A stretch of 23,734 nt of DNA from Campylobacteraceae bacterium. GTDB taxonomy: Bacteria > Campylobacterota > Campylobacteria > Campylobacterales > Sulfurovaceae. Below, one piece after another: positions 14,947 through 22,380 of this stretch; the first letter of the stretch is position 1, and the number at the start of each line of letters is the position of its first letter. The stretch covers positions 1 through 23,734 of the forward strand of contig JALUKJ010000286.1 in the NCBI GenBank assembly GCA_027056615.1. The letters run 5' to 3'. A model generated the notes under the pieces. It saw only the letters and a program-made list of their open reading frames with translations, had not been told where the DNA came from and ran no database searches. The position numbers were made by a program, and so were the translations under genes.

Positions 14947-17052
14947 TTACTCTTTCTCTTCATCTTCATCGGTTAGTTTTGGTGGAGGTGTGGGGATAGC
15001 TCCTTTATCTGGAAGTCTGATAATAAAGGTTGTCTTTTTATTTAAAATACTTAATGCTTCAATAGTTCCTTTAACCCTTTCAACCATATTTTTAGACATA
15101 TATAGACCCAATCCTGTACCTTTTGTTTTGTGCTTAGTGGTAAAGTAAGGTTCAAAGATATTTTTTAGGATTGGTTTTGGAATTCCTCCTGCATTGTCTT
15201 GAATAGCAATAACTAATTCATCTTTTTCATGATAGACTCGAATAGAAATTCGACCATTTTCAATCTTACGCTCTTCCATAGCATCACGTGCATTGTTAAT
15301 AAGATTCATAAGAACATGTTTAAAGTCATTCTCAAAGCCTTTATATTTAATGTCATCAGGACAGTCAAGTTTAATTTTAATATTAGATTTAACAAGTGTT
15401 TCATGTATAAGAGAGATAGTTGCTTCTATAGCTTTTTTAACATTAAATGTTTGGGCTAAATCTGATGATTTATCAACAAAACGTCTAAAATCATCAACAG
15501 TTTCAGATAGGAATTGAATGGAGTTATTTACATTTTTAGCTAATTCGGTTATATCAATCTCATCTTCACGTCCAAGTTTTGCTTTAATGAGTGTATCATT
15601 CATAATCCAAGATACATGGTTAAGAGGTTGTCGCCATTGGTGGGCAATATTTTCTAAAATTTCCCCCATAGAAGCCAATCGAGATTGCTGGTTCATAATT
15701 CCATTTTGACGTTTCTCTTTACGTACAGCATTTTTAATTTTTATCTGTAGGTCTTTGTTAAGATTATTAAGCTCTTCTGTCCTTTGCTCTACCATATTTT
15801 CAAGATTTTCAGTTAACTGGTTTAGTTCACTAGCTGTTTTATGCATAATCGAGTAGAGGTTTTTGTTCGCAATGGCATAGGGGTCAATATTTTCATTTGT
15901 ATATTTAGTTAACTCTATATATTCAGAGGTAGATTCTGTAATAGCAGCCATAACAAATGTATGATTATGGTATGTATTTGGTTGTTTTTCAGTATTAAAA
16001 TATTCTTGTGCTGTACTATACCCAAAAATATGGTCATTACTTTTAATAATTGAGATATAGTGTAGGATTGGAATCCTAAAACCATACTCATATGAGATAC
16101 AAGATGTAATCCATAGTGCTTGGGCAGGTGTTTTAGTTAAAAACTTATGAATCTCTTGGATTCTGTTCATCATAGCATTATAGTTACCAATAGAGAGTTG
16201 AACAATGTCTCCAACCTCTAATTGTTGAGCCACTTTTAAACTTTGGTTCTTGAAATCTATATCTAATATATGTGCTGTTGATGGGATATTATTTTTTGTA
16301 ATATAGAGTGGAACTTGAATTGATACAGAGTGGTCCTCTTCAATATTTGGGAAGTATTTTTTATAGATGTCCAGTGCGGCAATATTATCTATAGTTTTAA
16401 TATAGTTACCATCTACTTCTGTAATCTTCTTCTTTTTTGAGATTGGTTTCCAGTCAAATGCTTGAAAAAGTTCAACATTAAGACCCTCACCATGCATAAA
16501 TATCAATATAACAGCTTTAGGATATATTATATTGTTATGAAAAATAAACTCATGTTTTTTATCTTGTTTATGTGTAGCCCCTCCTCCAAATATTTTTAAG
16601 TGTCCAAAATATTGACCAATTTCATTAATGTAGGAGGCAGTATATGCTTCATTATAGCTTGAAAGAATCTCTAATGCTTTTGTATCTGGTTGAAGGTGTT
16701 TTCCAATTTTTGTAAGGTCTAAAATAGGAGCTTCTCCCTTTACATAGTTAATACCAATATCTAATACTTCACAAGTTAAACGACTACTTTGAAACTCCAT
16801 TATAGAGATAATTGGGTCATTATTGAACTCAGATATTTTATGGTTAGACATAGAGGTAAAACTTTGCATTCCCACAATTATTGAATTGGGAAAATTTTTA
16901 TATAGTTTATTAAGAAGCTTCTGTAGTTTCTGTTGGTCTGAATCAGGAAAATTAATCTCTATTAGAAGTCTCTTAGAGTCTTTAATTTGATGTTCATCTG
17001 CCCATTTTTGAAAGTTTTTATAGTTTTTATAGTAATATACAAGTTGTCTCAT
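14947..17052 (-). CDS. FIST-domain sensor histidine kinase, cytosolic
   Basis: A 701-residue protein with an N-terminal FIST/FIST_C sensory region (about 1-380; note GQYFGHLKIFGGGAT at about 146-160 and GIN..KGEAP at 100-109), a coiled coil (about 405-450), then the kinase. The phospho-acceptor is H471 in ENIAHQWRQPLN, the N box is LMNLINNARDAM (N587), and the ATP site continues with DNAGGIP (619-625) and GTGLGLYMSK (645-654). No membrane segment is apparent, so it senses an internal ligand; FIST domains are thought to bind small molecules such as amino acids. The tail is acidic. GGGAGAG precedes the start, nine bases after the yggS stop. No response regulator gene is adjacent, so the partner must be elsewhere. 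Confidence 0.92.
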   Translation of the reverse strand: MRQLVYYYKNYKNFQKWADEHQIKDSKRLLIEINFPDSDQQKLQKLLNKLYKNFPNSIIVGMQSFTSMSNHKISEFNNDPIISIMEFQSSRLTCEVLDIGINYVKGEAPILDLTKIGKHLQPDTKALEILSSYNEAYTASYINEIGQYFGHLKIFGGGATHKQDKKHEFIFHNNIIYPKAVILIFMHGEGLNVELFQAFDWKPISKKKKITEVDGNYIKTIDNIAALDIYKKYFPNIEEDHSVSIQVPLYITKNNIPSTAHILDIDFKNQSLKVAQQLEVGDIVQLSIGNYNAMMNRIQEIHKFLTKTPAQALWITSCISYEYGFRIPILHYISIIKSNDHIFGYSTAQEYFNTEKQPNTYHNHTFVMAAITESTSEYIELTKYTNENIDPYAIANKNLYSIMHKTASELNQLTENLENMVEQRTEELNNLNKDLQIKIKNAVRKEKRQNGIMNQQSRLASMGEILENIAHQWRQPLNHVSWIMNDTLIKAKLGREDEIDITELAKNVNNSIQFLSETVDDFRRFVDKSSDLAQTFNVKKAIEATISLIHETLVKSNIKIKLDCPDDIKYKGFENDFKHVLMNLINNARDAMEERKIENGRISIRVYHEKDELVIAIQDNAGGIPKPILKNIFEPYFTTKHKTKGTGLGLYMSKNMVERVKGTIEALSILNKKTTFIIRLPDKGAIPTPPPKLTDEDEEKE

Positions 17053-17061
17053 TTTCTCTCC

Positions 17062-17736
17062 CTAGTTAAATATTTTTGAACCTATACGTACAAGGTTAGA
17101 GCCACACTTAATGGCAAGTTCATAGTCATTGCTCATTCCCATTGAACAGATTGTTGCTCCATCATTTTTTAGTGAATCATAAATCTTATGAGTTAACTTA
17201 AAACTTTTTTGAATCTCTTTTTCATTTTCAACATGCGCTCCAATGCTCATAACACCTTTTAGTCTTAATTGAGGACAAGACTCTTTTATTTGTTGATATA
17301 TATCAAAAGCTTTATCTGGATGAACCCCTGATTTACTCTCTTCATTTGCAGAATTAATCTGTAATAAGCATGATAGTTTTTGATTTTTCTCTACTAATTT
17401 TTTATTGAGTGCTTTGGCTAATTTTATAGAGTCTAACGATTGTAAAAGTGTAGGACGTAACTCTATAAGTTTGTTGATTTTATTGCTTTGAAGATGTCCT
17501 AACATGTGCCACTCTAACGGTAGCTCTTCTAAGTTTTGCATACGTTGTTGAAGTTGTTGAACTTGGTTTTCACCAAAAGCACGTTGTCCTAGCTCATAGA
17601 GTGTTTTTATATTCTCTTCATTGGAGTATTTTCCTACAGCAATTAGTTTTACAATGTGGTGTTCGTTAATACTAACTCTTGCCTCTTCTATGTTCCAAAT
17701 AACTTCATCTAAGTTTTTTCTTAATTGTTCTTTCAT
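17062..17736 (-). CDS. yggS: YggS/PLPBP-family pyridoxal-phosphate homeostasis protein
   Basis: A 224-residue single-domain PLP-binding protein of the YggS/PROSC family, which buffers pyridoxal 5'-phosphate and affects amino-acid metabolism without known catalysis. PLP-lysine is K36 in KLIAVGKYS. Other family marks are GENQVQQLQQRMQ, EWHMLGHLQSNK, and the C-terminal SMGMSNDYELAIKCGSNLVRIG block that binds the phosphate. Length is typical. AGGAGA lies six bases before the ATG and overlaps the rseP stop; the gap between genes is eight bases, so it is in one operon with rseP and the histidine kinase. Confidence 0.95.
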   Translation of the reverse strand: MKEQLRKNLDEVIWNIEEARVSINEHHIVKLIAVGKYSNEENIKTLYELGQRAFGENQVQQLQQRMQNLEELPLEWHMLGHLQSNKINKLIELRPTLLQSLDSIKLAKALNKKLVEKNQKLSCLLQINSANEESKSGVHPDKAFDIYQQIKESCPQLRLKGVMSIGAHVENEKEIQKSFKLTHKIYDSLKNDGATICSMGMSNDYELAIKCGSNLVRIGSKIFN

Positions 17737-17744
17737 CTTTTCTC

Positions 17745-18800
17745 CTATCCAAATAATCTATTTATATCGTTGTAAAAGCCTAAAAGCATTAGACTCAGTA
17801 GTATTGCCCAGCCCAAAAGGGTTAATTTTATCATTATTGACTCACTAGCAGGTTTTCTAACTATGAGTTCATATAGATGAAACATAACATGACCACCATC
17901 TAGTGCAGGAATGGGAAGAAGGTTAATAACTCCTAAGTTAACTGAAATTAGTGCTGAAAACATAAGCAGAGCAACAAAGCCAATATTCGAGACCTTTGAA
18001 GTGCTATCAACAATACTTATTACCCCTCCTAAGTTTTCCATAGGAATAATACCTGAAATAACTCTTTTAAGGCTCTCTAATATATATTGTGAAGCATTCA
18101 CTGTTTGATTGTAAGCAAAACTTATAGCTTTATCTAAAGAATAAGATATGGTTGTGTAGGCTTCTAGGTTAGGGCTAATACCTAAAAGATAGCGTTTTTT
18201 TAGCTCTCCAAATCTATCTTTTGTCTCAATGAGTTTTGGAGTTATAGAAAGGTCAATATATTTTCCATCTCTTAAAATGGTAAGTTGATGTTCATTATGA
18301 TTATACGCTGTATTTTTACCAATATCTTGCCAATACTTAATCTGATTACCATCAATATTGACAATAGTATCTCCTTTCTTAAGACCTGAAAGTTGAGCAG
18401 GGGATTCTTTTATAACATCTCCAACATTAGCAAGTGGTGTCTGAATACCAATAAAAGCAACTATTAAATATAGTAAAAAAGCCAATAAAAAATTAGCAAA
18501 AGGACCAGCCAAAGAGATGACAATACGTTGAAGAGGTGTTTTAGCATTGTATGAGTCTTCATCGTAACTCTTTATTGTGGGGTCACTGTCATCTTGTCCT
18601 TTCATACGAACATAACCCCCAAGAGGAATAGCCGATAAACTCCACTCTGTGTCGCCAAATTTTTTAGTAAGTATGCGTTTTCCAAAGCCAATGCTAAATA
18701 CTTCGACATGTACTCCAAAAAAACGAGCAGCAATAAAGTGACCTAGCTCATGAAAAAATATTAAAAATGAAAATACCAATAATGATATAAAAATACCCAT
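17745..18800 (-). CDS. rseP: Site-2 intramembrane zinc metalloprotease RseP (M50)
   Basis: A 351-residue inner-membrane protease. The active site is HELGH (17-21) inside the first membrane helix, and the third zinc ligand D301 is in NLLPIPALDGGH (293-304) in a later helix. A PDZ domain covers about 120-190 (PAQLSGLKKGDTIVNIDG). A membrane helix near 97-118 and a C-terminal pair complete the usual four-helix layout. One PDZ domain is present, against two in E. coli RseP, which is usual for short M50B members. It cleaves membrane proteins, for example anti-sigma factors or leftover signal peptides, in regulated proteolysis. The start is supported by AGGA before ATG 18800 and by a nearby promoter. 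Confidence 0.95.
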   Translation of the reverse strand: MGIFISLLVFSFLIFFHELGHFIAARFFGVHVEVFSIGFGKRILTKKFGDTEWSLSAIPLGGYVRMKGQDDSDPTIKSYDEDSYNAKTPLQRIVISLAGPFANFLLAFLLYLIVAFIGIQTPLANVGDVIKESPAQLSGLKKGDTIVNIDGNQIKYWQDIGKNTAYNHNEHQLTILRDGKYIDLSITPKLIETKDRFGELKKRYLLGISPNLEAYTTISYSLDKAISFAYNQTVNASQYILESLKRVISGIIPMENLGGVISIVDSTSKVSNIGFVALLMFSALISVNLGVINLLPIPALDGGHVMFHLYELIVRKPASESIMIKLTLLGWAILLSLMLLGFYNDINRLFG

Positions 18801-18834
18801 AAAAGTCCTATAGTATCGAATTTGTATAAAAAGA

Positions 18835-18843
18835 ATTATACCA
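18835..18843 (-). promoter_or_regulatory. Extended -10 promoter of the rseP-yggS-kinase operon
   Basis: On the minus strand TGGTATAAT is a perfect TATAAT with TGn extension, about 35 bases before the rseP start codon. The -35 region is weak. It fits an operon beginning at rseP. Confidence 0.6.
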
Positions 18844-18896
18844 AGCTTAGGTTAAAATGAATAGTGAAAAAAATTATAGATAAACTAAAGTTATTA

Positions 18897-18905
18897 TGAT
18901 AAAAT
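18897..18905 (+). promoter_or_regulatory. Possible extended -10 promoter of the two-TM protein gene
   Basis: TGATAAAAT, one mismatch from the extended -10 consensus, 36 bases before the ATG at 18942. No good -35 was found. The stretch is AT-rich, so chance matches are likely. Confidence 0.35.
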
Positions 18906-18941
18906 AATTTTAAAATATTAATAACCTAAAAAGGAACTGTT

Positions 18942-20009
18942 ATGAATGACAATAGAGAAGATATAGAGACGATTGTTCAAGAGAAATACTCTGAACAACC
19001 TCAATCTGAAGAAGAAGTGATGGAAGAAGAGATTTCAAAAGATATTGAATCTAATAATCCTATAGAGATAGCTAAAAAGAGTAAATTATTAGAAGTTAAA
19101 GAGTTGATAGATAACTCTAAAGAGTTGGTTTCTAAAGTTGAAACAGAAGTAGAAGAGTGTAAAAATGAAGTTTCTGAATCAGCTAAAGCATTTGATGAGG
19201 CTAAACATAATTTTAAAAATACAACGTTTAAAAGTGCTGAAACACTTTTAGCAAAATTGGGTTTTGACTATACTCCATATGATGAAGTAGAACCATTTGA
19301 ATTATTAATTGAGGAAGAGGAGGGTGAATCTTTTTCAGTTAAAGATATTAGTACAGGTAGATTTACAGGTTTTATTTTAGCACTTTTAGCTGGGTTAGCT
19401 ACATTGGGTGTATTGGTTTATCTTGTATTGACTAAATTAAATATTGACCCAAAAACACTTACGTCTGAAACAGCAATAGAGAAGATTAATCCTGTATTGA
19501 CTTGGATAGGAACACTTGGTGGTAATACAGGTGGAAATATGATAATAGGTGCTGTTATTTTAGGCTTTTCTACACTTATTGTTGCTTGGTTAGTTTATGC
19601 GATTTGTGTTAATATAAAAGCTAAGAAGAACTTAGATATTGCCAAAGAGATTCATGAAAAATCTAAAGAGTACAGTATTTCTAAAGATGATTATAAAAGA
19701 GAGATGAAAAAAATTGATTCTCATCTTAGAGAAGTAACTGAAGAGTTAAGTAACTTCGAGACCATCTTGAATGAAAAAGTAGCAACATTAAAAAGAATTC
19801 TTCATATTGAGGGTGCTTATGATGAAGCCAAAGAGTATCATCCAAGTTCAAAAAAATCTATGCTTGAGACAGAAAAAATTATGCAAGGTATTGAATATCT
19901 ACTTAATACATCAGTAACAAAAGAAGGAAGATTAAATTTTCAATCTGTTCAAGCATTGAATAATGCTAAAGCAATTTATGCTGACTACTTAGTAAGTATT
20001 TATGATTAA
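18942..20009 (+). CDS. Unrecognised two-TM, coiled-coil membrane protein
   Basis: A 355-residue protein of no family known to me. The N-terminal 40 residues are strongly acidic, a helical coiled-coil-like region spans about 43-105, and two hydrophobic segments follow at about 142-164 and 199-223 (FTGFILALLAGLATLGVLVY; the second starts MIIGAVILGFS). They are joined by a short loop with GGNTGGNM and followed by a second Lys/Glu-rich helical region (about 225-320). There is no signal peptide, so it is probably a hairpin in the inner membrane with both coiled coils in the cytoplasm. AAAGGAAC precedes the ATG. It is transcribed against its neighbours, between pgsA and rseP, and ends at its own hairpin terminator. 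Confidence 0.85.
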   Translation: MNDNREDIETIVQEKYSEQPQSEEEVMEEEISKDIESNNPIEIAKKSKLLEVKELIDNSKELVSKVETEVEECKNEVSESAKAFDEAKHNFKNTTFKSAETLLAKLGFDYTPYDEVEPFELLIEEEEGESFSVKDISTGRFTGFILALLAGLATLGVLVYLVLTKLNIDPKTLTSETAIEKINPVLTWIGTLGGNTGGNMIIGAVILGFSTLIVAWLVYAICVNIKAKKNLDIAKEIHEKSKEYSISKDDYKREMKKIDSHLREVTEELSNFETILNEKVATLKRILHIEGAYDEAKEYHPSSKKSMLETEKIMQGIEYLLNTSVTKEGRLNFQSVQALNNAKAIYADYLVSIYD

Positions 20010-20015
20010 TTTTTT

Positions 20016-20041
20016 AAAGATGTAGTTTTCTCTACATCTTT
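20016..20041 (+). terminator. Intrinsic terminator after the two-TM protein gene
   Basis: A perfect 10-bp stem (AAAGATGTAG / CTACATCTTT) with loop TTTTCT, followed by ACTTTTTT. The T-run is on the plus-strand side, so it serves mainly the upstream gene. The right stem contains the pgsA stop codon; on the minus strand the T-run is poor. Confidence 0.8.
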
Positions 20042-20589
20042 ACTTTTTTAAAAAAATCTCTTACATACTCATACCCTGAGTATAATGTAAGAGCAACTGA
20101 TATCCAAAGTAGCAACTCCCCACCTTGCCAATGCATCAATAAAAAACCAATAGCAATCATTTGAGCTACAGTTTTTACTTTTCCCATCCAAGAGGCTGAA
20201 ATATCTATGCCCTCAGAAACAGCTGAAACACGAAGTCCTGTAATAAAGAGTTCACGAGTAATAATTAGATATATTGCCCAAGCAGAAGCAGAACCTAGCA
20301 TCATAAGCCCTAAAAAACCTGCAAGTGTGAGCATTTTGTCAGCAAGTGGGTCGAGTATCTTACCCATAGTAGTTATTTGGTTAAATGTACGAGCAATATA
20401 GCCATCAAAGAAGTCAGTAGCAGAAGCAACTACAAAAATAAAAGCAGCAACGTAGTTTAACCATGATGGGTGAATCCCTTCAAAAATGGTTGCATCTTGA
20501 TTTACTAGAAGCATAAACATAACAGGAGCTAAAAGTAGACGAATAAAGGCTAAGATATTTGGGATATTTATGATTTTATTGTTTTGCAT
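20032..20589 (-). CDS. pgsA: CDP-diacylglycerol-glycerol-3-phosphate 3-phosphatidyltransferase
   Basis: A 185-residue inner-membrane enzyme that joins CDP-diacylglycerol and glycerol-3-phosphate to phosphatidylglycerol phosphate, the committed step to phosphatidylglycerol and cardiolipin. The CDP-alcohol phosphotransferase motif is complete: D59-xx-D62-G63-xx-A66-R67-x8-G76-xxx-D80-xxx-D84. The N-terminal NIPNILAFIRLLLAPVMF and several further hydrophobic segments are as expected, and length is normal. A GGAG lies seven bases before the ATG and its first two bases belong to the palindromic element at 20599-20693. It probably belongs with the upstream fabL-dapA-M16 transcript. Confidence 0.96.
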   Translation of the reverse strand: MQNNKIINIPNILAFIRLLLAPVMFMLLVNQDATIFEGIHPSWLNYVAAFIFVVASATDFFDGYIARTFNQITTMGKILDPLADKMLTLAGFLGLMMLGSASAWAIYLIITRELFITGLRVSAVSEGIDISASWMGKVKTVAQMIAIGFLLMHWQGGELLLWISVALTLYSGYEYVRDFFKKVKM

Positions 20590-20598
20590 AAGAGGTCT

Positions 20599-20693
20599 CC
20601 GTAGGGTGCGATTGCTATCGCACCAACTTTAAATTGAATTTTAAGTAGATTTTGGAAAAATATTAATGGTGCGATAGCAATCGCACCCTACGG
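20599..20693. repeat. REPIN-like palindromic element between fabL and pgsA
   Basis: Perfect inverted arms of 27 bases (20599-20625 and 20667-20693) enclose 41 bases. Each arm is a hairpin (GGTGCGAT, loop TGCT, ATCGCACC) headed by GTAG at 20601-20604 and mirrored by CTAC at 20688-20691. This is the same design as 14777-14849 with different stem bases. It starts three bases after the fabL stop and ends at the pgsA ribosome-binding site, so it is transcribed within the operon. Confidence 0.8.
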
Positions 20694-20695
20694 GA

Positions 20696-21475
20696 TTATC
20701 TAAATGTAGTCCCACCATCAACCACAAGTGTTTGACCTGTAATCCAAGAAGCCTCATCACTACATAAGAAGTAAACAGCCCCTGCTAAATCTTCAGGGCT
20801 TCCCATTCGGTTAACAGCAGAACGTTTAATAGTCTCAGCCTTAACTTCTTCATAGTTCGTAAAGGCTTTAAGTGCATCGGTATCAATTGGTCCACCAGAT
20901 ACTGCATTAACTCTAATACCCATATCACCAAGCTCAACAGCTGCGTAACGGCTCATTGCTTCAACAGCTGCTTTGTTTGTTCCATGACCTGCATAGTTGT
21001 CAATGTATATAAGGTTTCCAGTAGAACTAAGAGTAACAATAGCTCCACCTCCTACTTTTTCCATACGTACAGCAGCTTCTTGAGAACCTCTTACAAATGC
21101 TCCAACGGTTGCCGTATATATATTTTGAAGTCCTTTAGTAGGACGTAGTTTCATAAATTTACCGTAACCACCAACAACAGGGCGACCATAAATCATGGCA
21201 TTAGAAATAAAGAAATCAACTCTATCAAAATCTTCATCTATTGCTAAAAATAGAGGTTTAAACTCATCAAGCTCTAAAATATTTAAAGGGTAAGCTTTTG
21301 CTTTAATTCCATATTTTGATGTTAAATCTGTTGCAATTTCATTAGCAATCTCTTTATTTGAATTGTAAGTAAAGGCAACATTAACACCCTCACTTGCAAA
21401 TTTTTCAGCAATTGCTTTACCAATACCTTTTGTAGCACCTGTGATGACTACCGTTTTTCCCTTATTGCTCGACAT
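20696..21475 (-). CDS. fabL: FabL-type enoyl-[acyl-carrier-protein] reductase (SDR family)
   Basis: A 259-residue short-chain dehydrogenase, probably the NAD(P)H-dependent reductase of the last step of fatty-acid elongation. The nucleotide site is TGATKGIG (12-19). The active site has the wider spacing of enoyl reductases, Y161-x6-K168 (YAGHGTNK), not the Y-x3-K of ordinary SDRs, where the aligned position would be His. The block NAVSGGPIDTDALKAF (190-205) closely resembles Bacillus subtilis FabL as I recall it, and GQTLVVDGG is the usual SDR ending. Its ATG directly follows the dapA stop. In Campylobacter the gene at this position is annotated just as an oxidoreductase; alternative substrates cannot be excluded. 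Confidence 0.85.
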   Translation of the reverse strand: MSSNKGKTVVITGATKGIGKAIAEKFASEGVNVAFTYNSNKEIANEIATDLTSKYGIKAKAYPLNILELDEFKPLFLAIDEDFDRVDFFISNAMIYGRPVVGGYGKFMKLRPTKGLQNIYTATVGAFVRGSQEAAVRMEKVGGGAIVTLSSTGNLIYIDNYAGHGTNKAAVEAMSRYAAVELGDMGIRVNAVSGGPIDTDALKAFTNYEEVKAETIKRSAVNRMGSPEDLAGAVYFLCSDEASWITGQTLVVDGGTTFR

Positions 21476-22369
21476 TTACGCTCCTACTATATTGTAATTT
21501 TTCATAACTTCTTCAATTTTATTCATGTTTTCCACTGATGGTGGAACCAATGGTAATCGGTACTCTAATGTGTCAATAAGACCTGCAATATACATCGCAG
21601 CTTTAATTGGAATAGGATTACTCTCACAGAACATTATCTTATTTATGGTGTAGAGTTTATCATTAATTGCTTTAGAAGCTTTAAAATCACCCTTTAAAGC
21701 AAGGTGTGTAAGTTGAGATTTTAAGTCAGGTAACAAGTTTGAGGTAACCGAAGTAATTCCTTTTCCTCCATTGGCTAAGATAGGGTAATCAATTGCATCA
21801 TCTCCTGAAAATACGTAAAGTTCAGGACGTTTAGAGAGAAGTTCAACTGTTCTCTCAATAGAACCTGTTGCCTCTTTAATTCCAAATATATTAGGAACAT
21901 CATCAAAGAGTCTACAAACCGTATCAGCTTGAATGTCCACACCCGTTCGCCCTGGAACATTGTAGAGCATAAAAGGAAGTTCAACAGACTTTGCTATGGC
22001 TTTATAGTGTTGGTAAAGACCCTCTTGACTTGGTTTGTTGTAGTAAGGGCTTACTGAAAAAATGGCATCAACACCACACTTCTCTGCATGTTGTGCAATC
22101 TCCACTGCTTCATGGGTTGCATTGCTTCCTGCTCCAGCTAATACTTTTGTATTTGTATCTTTACAAACCTCTACAGCAATTTCAATACATCTTTTATGTT
22201 CATCATGGGTAAGTGTTGCTGACTCACCTGTAGTTCCCACAGGACAGACGGCATCAATTCCATTGTCAATTTGTCGTTGAATCAATTTAGCAAAAGTTGC
22301 CTCATCTAAAGTTCCATTTTTAAATGGTGTAATAAGTGCAGTTGTTGCACCCGAGATTAAGTTACTCAT
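21476..22369 (-). CDS. dapA: 4-hydroxy-tetrahydrodipicolinate synthase
   Basis: A 297-residue (beta/alpha)8 aldolase that condenses pyruvate with aspartate semialdehyde in the lysine and meso-diaminopimelate pathway. Visible sites are GTTGES (45-50), the Tyr/Arg in LYNVPGRTG (Y136, R141), and the Schiff-base lysine K165 in FGIKEATG. Length and start (MSNLISGATTALITPF) are normal. It lies 11 bases after the M16 peptidase gene and directly abuts fabL, so the three are one transcription unit. Cytoplasmic, normally a homotetramer with lysine feedback inhibition in many bacteria. Confidence 0.97.
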   Translation of the reverse strand: MSNLISGATTALITPFKNGTLDEATFAKLIQRQIDNGIDAVCPVGTTGESATLTHDEHKRCIEIAVEVCKDTNTKVLAGAGSNATHEAVEIAQHAEKCGVDAIFSVSPYYNKPSQEGLYQHYKAIAKSVELPFMLYNVPGRTGVDIQADTVCRLFDDVPNIFGIKEATGSIERTVELLSKRPELYVFSGDDAIDYPILANGGKGITSVTSNLLPDLKSQLTHLALKGDFKASKAINDKLYTINKIMFCESNPIPIKAAMYIAGLIDTLEYRLPLVPPSVENMNKIEEVMKNYNIVGA

Positions 22370-22380
22370 CTACTTTTATC

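Noticed and set aside
14810..15148. Plus-strand open frame over the palindrome and the kinase 3' end
   Set aside because: It begins inside the palindromic element and runs antisense to the kinase, with low-complexity Ser/Val content; no support.
20696..21475. Inactive SDR because the Y-x3-K tyrosine is His
   Set aside because: The tyrosine is present three residues earlier, giving the Y-x6-K spacing of enoyl reductases.
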